A stretch of 64,000 nt of DNA from Lachnospiraceae bacterium (lineage in GTDB: Bacteria > Bacillota > Clostridia > Lachnospirales > Lachnospiraceae): NCBI GenBank assembly GCA_022767285.1, contig JALENY010000032.1:1-64000 (forward strand), written 5' to 3'. Positions within the stretch are counted from its first letter, which is position 1. Every line of letters starts with the position of its first letter. The notes below the pieces were generated by a model. The model worked only from the letters and a program-made list of their open reading frames with translations. It made no database searches and had not been told where the DNA came from. Shown one piece after another: positions 56,541 to 63,854 of this stretch. The translations under genes and the position numbers were made by a program.

Positions 56541-56583
56541 CGTTTCCTCCTTTCCATTCTAAACGGACATGTCTCTTTTTTGA

Positions 56584-56627
56584 TAAAAATGGCGGTCTGA
56601 GTGGTATTTCACCAGTCATACCGCCAT
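56584..56627 (-). terminator. Partial terminator between binding protein and permeases
   Basis: ATGGCGGT (56589-56596) pairs with ACCGCCAT (56620-56627), with TGA/TCA and TGG/CCA continuing the stem. On the minus strand TTTTT follows. It is probably leaky, since the permeases have no other clear promoter, and would make the binding protein more abundant than the permeases. Confidence 0.8.
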
Positions 56628-56669
56628 CCTTTAGTCAGTTTTTAAAGTCTTTCTGTTTTTCGGAATCAG

Positions 56670-58049
56670 TTATTCAATTGCAGCTACTTCCTCTTCCAAT
56701 TCTGCCTGACAAGCAGCCATAGCCGCATCAATATCTTCTCCCTGTACTAAAATAGAGTTGATACATCTCGGAATGATAAACTTACCGGAGATATTACCCA
56801 TAGCCGGATGAACTTCACCATCTTTTACGCCGAGCATCTGAAGATTTTCAAATGCATCCGGAATTGTTGCTGCTGTTTCACCAAAGGCTTTTAATACTTC
56901 GTTATCAAGATATGCCGGATCATCTGCCACGTCTTTTAATACCGGATTCGATCCGCCTGCAGACATATGACACCATTTGATGTTCTCCTCTGCTTCGCCC
57001 ATAAATGCTACGAATTTAATTGCAGCTTCTCTTTCTTCTTCAGAAATCATGTTAGAGATAGTCATGGTAGATGTCATACCAAAGCTTCCTACCTCATCTT
57101 TCTCCGGAACTGCAAATCCGATATCATCTGCAATACCCTGTTCAACCAATGCACCCATGATGTAAGTGGAATACATAGCCATAGCAGCATGTCCGCCTAC
57201 GAAAGCATCTTTCACTTCCTCAACACCGTTAGAGCCCGGCATTGTGTACTGATACATCTGCTGATAGAACTCAAGAATCTCTTTCATTTCCGGAGTGTTA
57301 AACTGCGGGTTACCATCTGCATCAAACAGATCAAATCCTACGGAACCGGTGAAGTGATTCAAAATCTGCTCTGTAAAGTCAGATTCTTCTGTCGGAAATA
57401 TAATACCATATTGTTTGTTTGCCGGATCATTCAGAGCTTCTGCTGCTGCCAGAATATTTTCCCATGTAGTCGGAGCTTCCAGACCTTTTTCTTCAAACAA
57501 AGATTTGCGATACCAGATGCCGGATACCCAACCAGAAACCGGGGTACCAAGGTAATCATCTACGCCCGGAGCTTTTACCATCTCAAGAACACCACTGTAA
57601 AATCTGTCTTTACCGATCAATTCAATTACTTCTGTATTTGCTTCCAGATCGATTGCTTCTTCAGCATTCATAAGTCTCAGCTGATCCACACCACCCTCAA
57701 CGATCGCCGGAAGTTCGCCGGTTCCCATCAAAGTAGTAATCTTTGTCCAGAATCCATCCTCCGGTATCGGCATCTGAGTAACTACGATACCCGGGTTCTC
57801 AGCCATAAAGTCATCGATAATGCTCTGAATAACCTGAACACGCTCTTCTTCTGGCTGTCCATGGAGAAACTGAATTTCAACCACATCACCATCTGCTGCA
57901 CCGCTTTCTGATGTGTCGCCCTCTGAATCAACGCTATCCTCTGCTGCATCGTTTTTTGATTCAGAATCTTCTTTTTTTTCGCCGCAGCCCGCAAAAGCTA
58001 CAACTGCCATAACTGCGATCATCATCATTGCTACAATTCTTTTTTTCAT
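56670..58049 (-). CDS. ABC sugar-binding lipoprotein (YcjN-like)
   Basis: A 459-residue extracellular solute-binding protein. It begins MKKRIVAMMMIAVMAVVAFAG then Cys22, a signal peptide with lipobox FAGC, followed by an acidic Ser/Glu/Asp linker. The mature part (IQFLHGQPEEERVQVIQSI, then FVGGHAAMAMYSTYIMGAL) matches the family 1 sugar-binding fold. ATG 58049 has GGAGGG upstream; the longer frame from 58163 is not used. It is the first gene of the main operon, behind a promoter with two LacI-type operators. The ligand is probably an oligosaccharide glucoside. Confidence 0.94.
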   Translation of the reverse strand: MKKRIVAMMMIAVMAVVAFAGCGEKKEDSESKNDAAEDSVDSEGDTSESGAADGDVVEIQFLHGQPEEERVQVIQSIIDDFMAENPGIVVTQMPIPEDGFWTKITTLMGTGELPAIVEGGVDQLRLMNAEEAIDLEANTEVIELIGKDRFYSGVLEMVKAPGVDDYLGTPVSGWVSGIWYRKSLFEEKGLEAPTTWENILAAAEALNDPANKQYGIIFPTEESDFTEQILNHFTGSVGFDLFDADGNPQFNTPEMKEILEFYQQMYQYTMPGSNGVEEVKDAFVGGHAAMAMYSTYIMGALVEQGIADDIGFAVPEKDEVGSFGMTSTMTISNMISEEEREAAIKFVAFMGEAEENIKWCHMSAGGSNPVLKDVADDPAYLDNEVLKAFGETAATIPDAFENLQMLGVKDGEVHPAMGNISGKFIIPRCINSILVQGEDIDAAMAACQAELEEEVAAIE

Positions 58050-58081
58050 TAAAAACCCTCCTTTTGATAAAGTCCCTATAT

Positions 58082-58095
58082 CCAAAACGTTTTCG
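58082..58095. promoter_or_regulatory. LacI-type operator O1
   Basis: CCAAAACGTTTTCG, an almost perfect 14-bp palindrome, lies in the leader of the binding-protein gene, 33 bp before its ATG. It may act as a second site or roadblock for the cluster regulator. Confidence 0.75.
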
Positions 58096-58199
58096 ATAAT
58101 TTGTAAAAAATAAAATGAAATAAACCATGTTTCAATATCACAACCGCTGATTTTTGTAGACATTGATTCCTGTGTATTTCACTTTGTATTTATACCCGC

Positions 58200-58249
58200 C
58201 GAAAGCGTTTTCATATTTTTATAATAATCGAAAATCTGAAATTTGTAAA
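58200..58249 (-). promoter_or_regulatory. Main operon promoter with operator O2
   Basis: On the minus strand TTTACA (58244-58249) and TATTAT (58221-58226) are 17 bp apart. Operator CGAAAGCGTTTTCA (58200-58213) lies at the start point, so repressor binding would block initiation. O2 also resembles a catabolite-repression cre site. Confidence 0.75.
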
Positions 58250-58307
58250 TGCTTTTTTCGCACTTTTTTACTTTCTATCAGATTTGCACAAATATATTTT
58301 TAAATTT

Positions 58308-59300
58308 TTAAACACTTTGCCTTTCAATCAGATGGTGCGGCACATACTCTATGTAATTCACCGTTTCTCCGTTCTGCATCTTTATGGCAAGCTCGGTCGC
58401 CTTATACCCCATCGCTTTAAAATCCTGACAAACCGTTGTGAGTGTCGGCTTAATATAAGCGCCCACCTGGACACCGTCAATGCCGGAAACCGCTATATCC
58501 TGCGGTATTTTTTTTCCCATGTCTTTCAAAGCCCGTATCACACCGATTGCCATAAGATCCGATGCTGCAAGAATTGCATCCAGGCCTTTCCGTTCCTGCA
58601 CCAGAATTTTTGTTTCCTCATATGCCCGTTCTTCAAAGAAATCCGCATATCGCACACTTTTCTGCGGAAGTTCCAGACCAACTGCCCGCATAGCCCGGAT
58701 AAAAGCAGTCTCACGCACACGGCTGATATCCGAGTCAAAAGAACCGTTTATCATGCCGATATTTCGTTTCCCTTTTTTGTAAAAAAGGCGGACAATTTCT
58801 TCAATTGCCTGGTCGTTGTTTGTGGCAACAGTAACCGGTGTTTTGTCCACATCGATTCCCACACACGGAATATCCATAGTATCAAGTTCTCTATAATATT
58901 CATCTGTGGATTTCAGCCCATATAAGACGATGCCCCCGACATTTTTTTCCTTGCACAGCATCTTCAGCGATTTGTGTTTTTGCTTTTCCATGTTTGTAAA
59001 GAGCACCATCAGCTCATATCCCATCTTATCGCAGCAGGACTGTGCACCTTTGAGCAGGCGGAAAATAATGTTGCCGTTCATATCCGTCTCTTTTACGTCA
59101 GAAAACAGCAGCGCAATCACCTTTGACTGTTTTAATGCCAAATTTCTGGCCGATGAATTTGGTGTATATTTTAACTCCGCGCACACTCCCAGAATCCGTT
59201 CTTTTGTCACCGGACTCACATCACTGTAATTATTCAGAGCTCTCGAAACCGTAGTGATACTCACGCCCGCCGCTTTCGCCACATCTTTAATTGATGCCAT
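58308..59300 (-). CDS. LacI family transcriptional regulator (YcjW-like)
   Basis: A 330-residue LacI/GalR repressor. The N-terminal helix-turn-helix is ASIKDVAKAAGVSITTVSRALNNYSDVSP, followed by the hinge PNSSARNLALKQ and a sugar-binding core (VIALLFSDVKETDMNG to LDAILAASDLMAIGVIRALKDMG). GGAGGAG precedes the ATG. It is placed between the two operons it probably controls. Five matching palindromes surround it, one in its own leader, so autoregulation is likely. The effector is probably the transported sugar or a 3-keto product. Confidence 0.94.
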   Translation of the reverse strand: MASIKDVAKAAGVSITTVSRALNNYSDVSPVTKERILGVCAELKYTPNSSARNLALKQSKVIALLFSDVKETDMNGNIIFRLLKGAQSCCDKMGYELMVLFTNMEKQKHKSLKMLCKEKNVGGIVLYGLKSTDEYYRELDTMDIPCVGIDVDKTPVTVATNNDQAIEEIVRLFYKKGKRNIGMINGSFDSDISRVRETAFIRAMRAVGLELPQKSVRYADFFEERAYEETKILVQERKGLDAILAASDLMAIGVIRALKDMGKKIPQDIAVSGIDGVQVGAYIKPTLTTVCQDFKAMGYKATELAIKMQNGETVNYIEYVPHHLIERQSV

Positions 59301-59352
59301 AGCTCTCCTCCTAAAATAAGTATTTCACGTACAAATTCGTCAAACGCTTTAC

Positions 59353-59366
59353 CGAAAACGTTTTGC
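59353..59366. promoter_or_regulatory. LacI-type operator O3 (regulator gene)
   Basis: CGAAAACGTTTTGC lies between the regulator promoter and its start codon, about 55 bp before the ATG. A half-like TCAAACGCTTTA is adjacent at about 59340. Confidence 0.7.
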
Positions 59367-59389
59367 ATTTAGCTATTCCCTATAAATAA

Positions 59390-59418
59390 AATATAAACCA
59401 AAATGAATTTGTTTTCAA
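59390..59418 (-). promoter_or_regulatory. Promoter of LacI-family regulator gene
   Basis: On the minus strand TTGAAA (59413-59418) and TATATT (59390-59395) are 17 bp apart, upstream of operator O3. Confidence 0.65.
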
Positions 59419-59562
59419 TCATTTTATCAGTCTCTGAGCGACGAAAAATGATAATTTGTGAAAGTTTATATGGATTTATAAGCAAACACATCTGACTTTT
59501 CATTGGTTGGACAGATTTGTCCTATTCTCCCTCTCTCTACTAAAATTATCGCTAAATACCTC

Positions 59563-59591
59563 TTGACGAAAACGTTTTTGTAATTTATAAC
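59563..59591 (+). promoter_or_regulatory. Right operon promoter with operator O4
   Basis: TTGACG (59563-59568) and TATAAC (59586-59591) are 17 bp apart. Operator CGAAAACGTTTTTG (59567-59580) fills the spacer, a textbook repressor position. The transcript would then run through the MITE-like element into the ribokinase gene. Confidence 0.75.
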
Positions 59592-59632
59592 TAAATAAAA
59601 GCAACCTACAGTTATTATGGCAAGTAACATAA

Positions 59633-59827
59633 TGATGCCAGGGTCAAAAGGTCATGATTTTCATGCTTGCATGAAAAATCATGACTTTGGGACCCGCTAA
59701 ACATGAGAAAGCAGCCATTTTTCAAAGAAAAATGAGCGGATTTCGAATGTTTTTCGGATTTTGGGAGCGCAAAGCGCAGAAAAATCCAAAGGCATCATGG
59801 GGTCAAATGCTTTTGACCCCAACATCA
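59633..59827. mobile_element. MITE-like element of 195 bp
   Basis: Imperfect inverted ends TGATGCCAGGGTCAAAAG (59633-59650) and CTTTTGACCCCAACATCA (59810-59827) bound the element. CATAA occurs immediately outside both ends (59628-59632 and 59828-59832), consistent with a 5-bp target duplication. Inside are two strong hairpins: one around GTCATGAT...ATCATGAC within GGGTC/GACCC, the other GGATTTT...AAAATCC. No protein is encoded. It lies just before the ribokinase ribosome site, so it forms part of that mRNA leader. Confidence 0.7.
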
Positions 59828-59846
59828 CATAATAGGAGAATATCGC

Positions 59847-60779
59847 ATGAAAAGTGGAAAAATACTGATTCTAGGCAGTTCAAACATGGATGTGGTTGTA
59901 GAGGTGGATCACATGCCCTCAGCAGGTGAAACCATTATGGCATCTTCAAAAGTTCTGATTCCGGGAGGAAAAGGTGCTAATCAGGCATACGCTGCCGCTA
60001 TTCTCGGCGGTGATGCCATCTTTCTCGGAATGATTGGGTCCGATGACGACGGAAAAGCTCTCATTGAAAATCTGAAAAATGTCGGCGTAGACACTTCACA
60101 CATGGATGTGACCGGACTCCTGCCGAGTGGAAGTACGTTTTTAATGGTAAACAAAGAAGGAAATAATAGTATTATCGTCATTCCGGGAGCCAATACCCTC
60201 TGTACGGAGGACTATATCATGCGCCATGAACAGGCACTGTCCGATTGTGACATCTTCATGACTCAAATGGAAATACCGGAAACATGCGTACACAGCACAA
60301 TCATCCGCGCAAAAAAAGCCGGAAAAATCACGATTTTGGATCCGGCACCCGCACCGGAATCCATACCAGACAAAGTGTTGAAAGCAGTGGATTATCTTAC
60401 ACCTAATGAAACAGAACTGGAACATTTGACCAATATACCTGCCAATAGTATAGAGGCCATAAAACGCGGTGCAAAGATTTTGCTGGAAAAAGGAGTCGGA
60501 AATGTACTGGTTACAATGGGAGCAAATGGATCTCTTCTGGTCAATTCCGAAGGGATCCGGCACTTCCCCTCACCAAAGGTGAACGCCGTGGACAGCACCG
60601 CAGCCGGAGATACCTTCAATGCTGCATTTGCCGTATCACTCAGCGAAGGAAACAGCGTAGAAGACAGTATTTCATTTGCAAGCCATGCAGCTGCTCTATC
60701 TGTCTGCAAAAAGGGGGCTCAGATATCTATCCCGACCCGGGAAGAAACAGAAACTTTTATCAATAAAATAAACTACTGA
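59847..60779 (+). CDS. rbsK: Ribokinase (PfkB family)
   Basis: A 310-residue PfkB kinase that phosphorylates ribose or a similar sugar at O5. Typical motifs are the opening ILILGSSNMDVVVEVDHMP, GGKGANQAYAAA (residues about 38-49) and the ATP/anion-hole motif VDSTAAGDTFNAAFAV. AGGAGAA before the ATG comes right after the MITE-like element. It is first in the right-hand operon under operator O4. A ribokinase is not part of the E. coli ycj cluster; it suggests that ribose or a similar sugar is released here, perhaps by the ADP-ribosylglycohydrolase-fold protein. Confidence 0.92.
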   Translation: MKSGKILILGSSNMDVVVEVDHMPSAGETIMASSKVLIPGGKGANQAYAAAILGGDAIFLGMIGSDDDGKALIENLKNVGVDTSHMDVTGLLPSGSTFLMVNKEGNNSIIVIPGANTLCTEDYIMRHEQALSDCDIFMTQMEIPETCVHSTIIRAKKAGKITILDPAPAPESIPDKVLKAVDYLTPNETELEHLTNIPANSIEAIKRGAKILLEKGVGNVLVTMGANGSLLVNSEGIRHFPSPKVNAVDSTAAGDTFNAAFAVSLSEGNSVEDSISFASHAAALSVCKKGAQISIPTREETETFINKINY

Positions 60780-60805
60780 TTTTATATTTAAGGAGGCGTA
60801 AAAGA

Positions 60806-61927
60806 ATGACGAATCGGCAACGTTTAAAAGCAGTTTTACATTATGAGAGCTATGACCGTATCCCTGTTGTAAGCTTCGGTTTCTGGACGGAAACCCTTCA
60901 GAAATGGTGCCAGGAGGGGCACATTCCCAAAGATCAGGTATATGACCGTCCCATGGCTGATGGAGAATATGAACAGATCAACCGGACTCTGGGCTTCGAT
61001 TTTAACTGGCACTCACTGATCGGCCTTCCTATGGGACTTCTGGATCCTGTTTTTGAAGAGACTGTACTGGAAAAATATCCGGACGGGAAACAAAAAATCC
61101 GCAACAAAGAAGGTTCCATCGTTATCGTTTCCCCAAATATTGTATCTATTCCAAAGGAGGTAGGCCATACACTGGTTGACCGGAAAAGCTGGGAAGAACA
61201 CTATATTCCACGTCTTTCTTACGGGAAAGAGGCACTGGATCTCAACATGTACGAATCTCTTAAAAAAGAAAATGAGACACGCGAAGAACCTCTGGGCATT
61301 TTCTGCGGTTCTCTTCTGGGACGCTTGCGAAACTGGTTGGGTCTAATGGATTTCAGCTTCTTGTGGTATGATGACCCAGAATTATTTACAGACATCGTAA
61401 ACACCATCGGCGATACGATGTATCGTCAGACGAAAAATATTCTGGAAACCGGTGTGCAATTTGATTTTGCCCATTTCTGGGAAGATGTCTGCGGCAACGA
61501 TGGGCCCTTGGTACTTCCGGAAGTTGTTCGGGATGTGGCCGGACCGCATTATAAAAAAATCACGAACCTGCTAAAAGAATACAATATCGATATTGTATCC
61601 CTGGACTGTGACGGATGCATTGACCAATTGGTCCCGATCTGGCTGGAGAACGGTGTAAACACCATGTTCCCCATTGAAGTCGGCCGCTGGAACGCAAGCA
61701 TAGGTCCCTGGAGAGAAAAATACGGAAAATCTCTGCTTGGTGTAGGAGGCATGAATAAAAAGGTATTTGCACAGGATTATGCTGCCATCGACAAAGAAAT
61801 CGAACGCATGAAGCCGTTTATTGAAATGGGCGGATTCATCCCCTGTCCGGATCATAGGATTGCGCCAGATGCAAAATGGGAAAATGTTCAGTATTACTGT
61901 GATAAAATGCATGAACTGAATTTTTAA
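60806..61927 (+). CDS. UroD-fold protein 1 (MtaA/CmuA-like)
   Basis: A 373-residue protein of the uroporphyrinogen decarboxylase superfamily, starting TNRQRLKAVLHYESYDRIPVVSFG. It lacks the arginine-rich porphyrin site of true UroD at its N-terminus, and groups better with methyltransferase-type members. The expected zinc motif HxC is replaced by LDCDGCID (Cys-rich, Asp for His), and a later GVGGMNKKVFAQD follows. AGGAGG precedes the ATG, 26 bp after rbsK. No corrinoid protein lies in the window. The function is unknown; it is a divergent paralogue of the protein encoded at 62733-63758. Confidence 0.8.
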   Translation: MTNRQRLKAVLHYESYDRIPVVSFGFWTETLQKWCQEGHIPKDQVYDRPMADGEYEQINRTLGFDFNWHSLIGLPMGLLDPVFEETVLEKYPDGKQKIRNKEGSIVIVSPNIVSIPKEVGHTLVDRKSWEEHYIPRLSYGKEALDLNMYESLKKENETREEPLGIFCGSLLGRLRNWLGLMDFSFLWYDDPELFTDIVNTIGDTMYRQTKNILETGVQFDFAHFWEDVCGNDGPLVLPEVVRDVAGPHYKKITNLLKEYNIDIVSLDCDGCIDQLVPIWLENGVNTMFPIEVGRWNASIGPWREKYGKSLLGVGGMNKKVFAQDYAAIDKEIERMKPFIEMGGFIPCPDHRIAPDAKWENVQYYCDKMHELNF

Positions 61928-61937
61928 TCCGCATTTT

Positions 61938-61951
61938 CGAAAACCTTTTCG
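61938..61951. promoter_or_regulatory. LacI-like operator O5 before pgmB
   Basis: CGAAAACCTTTTCG is a palindrome except at its CC centre, otherwise identical to the other operators. It lies between the first UroD-fold gene and pgmB. An internal promoter or roadblock is possible. Confidence 0.5.
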
Positions 61952-61998
61952 CAAAATACTATATCAAGCCCCAAATATGGATTCAAAAGGAGATCATT

Positions 61999-62640
61999 AT
62001 GCAAAAAATCAAAGCAGCACTTTTCGATTTAGACGGCGTGCTTGTTGACACCGCAAAATATCATTATTTGGCCTGGAAACGCCTGGCCCGGGAACTGGGA
62101 TTTGAATTTACAAAGGAAGACAATGAAGCATTAAAAGGTGTCAGCAGAATGAAGTCTCTGGATATTCTTTTATCCGTAGGCGGACTTACTTTTGACGAAG
62201 AGACAAAAAAGCAGCTTGCCACGAAAAAAAATGCCTGGTACGTTGAATATCTGGAAGGTATCGATGAGAGCGAATTACTCAAAAACGTAGAGAACACACT
62301 GAAACATCTTCGCGCATGCGGCATCCGCACTGCCATCGGATCTGCCAGCAAAAATACCCCTCTCATTCTGAAAAAGACCGGGCTGGATCAATATTTTGAC
62401 GCAGTTGTGGACGGAAATGACGTATCAAAAGCCAAACCGGATCCCGAAGTCTTCCTTCTTGGGGCACAAAGATTAGGCTGTGCTCCCAAAGAATGCATGG
62501 TTTTTGAAGATTCTCTTGCGGGAATCCAGGCAGCAAACACCGCCGGTATGTTCAGTATATATCTCGGAAGTACCGATGCAGGTTCAAACGCGGACATGGT
62601 CATTCGTGATATGACTGAATTTCATTTTCCGTTTGAGTAA
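61999..62640 (+). CDS. pgmB: Beta-phosphoglucomutase (YcjU-like)
   Basis: A 213-residue HAD-family mutase converting beta-glucose 1-phosphate to glucose 6-phosphate. The catalytic pair of aspartates is in ALFDLDGVLVDTAKYHYLAW (residues 9 and 11), the cap has GVSRMKSLDILL, and the core motifs IGSASKN, SKAKPDPEVFLL and FEDSLAGIQAAN are complete. It should process the beta-Glc1P made by the GH65 phosphorylase in the opposite operon, as YcjU does for YcjT in E. coli. AAGGAG is six bases before the ATG. Confidence 0.95.
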   Translation: MQKIKAALFDLDGVLVDTAKYHYLAWKRLARELGFEFTKEDNEALKGVSRMKSLDILLSVGGLTFDEETKKQLATKKNAWYVEYLEGIDESELLKNVENTLKHLRACGIRTAIGSASKNTPLILKKTGLDQYFDAVVDGNDVSKAKPDPEVFLLGAQRLGCAPKECMVFEDSLAGIQAANTAGMFSIYLGSTDAGSNADMVIRDMTEFHFPFE

Positions 62641-62732
62641 CGGCTATTAGAATCATACACCAGTATTGTATATAACCGGCAACACACTTTACTCTTTGTG
62701 TACCAATTCTATCACAAAAGGAGGCTGTTTTT

Positions 62733-63758
62733 ATGAGCCCCAAGCAATCCGTCATAGATGCATTTTTACATAAAGAACACGATGTAATCCCTTATCATTT
62801 CAATTTCACTCAGAGAGCTCTGGACCGTATGATCGAGTACACCAAAGATGTCGAAATTGAACGCAAATTAAAAATTAACACCTGCATGAATTACATGCAG
62901 TATCAGGGGCGTCCAACCGAACTTGCCGATCACCCTGGATTCTTTCTGGACGAGTTCGGTGTCATCTGGAATCGAAGCGGAGTTGACAAAGACATTGGCG
63001 TCATTGACCATCCCACTATCGAAGATCTGGAAGAAAGCGATTACCATCTTCCGCCTATGGACGAGGAAAAACTTCGCCGGGAATATGAGTTTCTCACGTC
63101 CCAAAACAAAGATAAATTTACCATGGCAGGTTTCGGACTTTTCTTTTTTGAGCGTTCCTGGAGCCTTATGAGTATGGAAAATCTTCTTGCAAACATGATT
63201 CTCTGTCCAAAAGAACTGGATGCCTTTCTGGACAAGCTTTGCGATTATTATATGTCTATGCTGGATATCGCACTGGAATATGATATTGATGGCGTCTACT
63301 TCGGTGATGACTGGGGCCAGCAAAGAGGTCTGATTATGGGGCCGAGCCACTGGCGCCGTTTTATTAAGCCACATATCAGCCGGTTATACAGCCGTGTCAA
63401 ATCCGCCGGGAAATTCATCGTTCAGCATTCCTGCGGCGACTGCCTCGAAATCTTCCCTGATTTGATCGAAATGGGCCTTGATTGCTATCAGACCTTCCAA
63501 CCGGAAATCTATGATATTAAAAAGGTAAAAGAGACCTATGGTCAAGATCTTTCCTTCTGGGGCGGTATTTCTACTCAGCGGTGTCTGCCTTTTATGACAC
63601 CGGAAGAAGTACAGCAGGAAACCATCCGCATTATGCGCACTATGAAACCAGGCGGCGGATATATTGCGGCTCCTACCCACGCCATGCCTTATGATATTCC
63701 ATCGGAAAATATTCTGGCAATGGTTGATGTCTTCCAAAATCAGAATAAATATCTTTGA
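62733..63758 (+). CDS. UroD-fold protein 2 (MtaA/CmuA-like)
   Basis: A 341-residue UroD-superfamily protein with the metal motif of cobamide methyltransferases: QHSCGDCLEIFPDLIEMG (His-x-Cys, about residues 229-246) and a later Cys in STQRCLPFMTPEEV. Other conserved parts are GVYFGDDWGQQRGLIMGPSHWRRF and the C-terminal GGGYIAAPTHAMPYDIPSENI. It is therefore closer to MtaA/CmuA than to heme-synthesis UroD. AGGAGG precedes the ATG, 92 bp after pgmB. No methyl donor or corrinoid partner is in the window. A role in demethylating or rearranging a sugar substrate is possible but unproven. Confidence 0.85.
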   Translation: MSPKQSVIDAFLHKEHDVIPYHFNFTQRALDRMIEYTKDVEIERKLKINTCMNYMQYQGRPTELADHPGFFLDEFGVIWNRSGVDKDIGVIDHPTIEDLEESDYHLPPMDEEKLRREYEFLTSQNKDKFTMAGFGLFFFERSWSLMSMENLLANMILCPKELDAFLDKLCDYYMSMLDIALEYDIDGVYFGDDWGQQRGLIMGPSHWRRFIKPHISRLYSRVKSAGKFIVQHSCGDCLEIFPDLIEMGLDCYQTFQPEIYDIKKVKETYGQDLSFWGGISTQRCLPFMTPEEVQQETIRIMRTMKPGGGYIAAPTHAMPYDIPSENILAMVDVFQNQNKYL

Positions 63759-63795
63759 GCATCTCAGGATTTTGAAAATCGCCACAACTAAAAAG

Positions 63796-63847
63796 CCCCA
63801 TAAGAATCAATGGTTGCAATAATATCAGCTATTGATTCTTAATGGGG
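63796..63847. terminator. Terminator hairpin after right operon
   Basis: CCCCATAAGAATCAAT (63796-63811) pairs with ATTGATTCTTAATGGGG (63831-63847) over about 16 bp with one bulge and a 19-base loop. It lies between the second UroD-fold gene and a convergent gene, so it may serve both. Confidence 0.7.
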
Positions 63848-63854
63848 TATTGTA

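Noticed and set aside
59681-59929. 82-codon frame across the MITE-like element
   Set aside because: It reads through inverted repeats and the ribokinase start in another frame, with no ribosome site.
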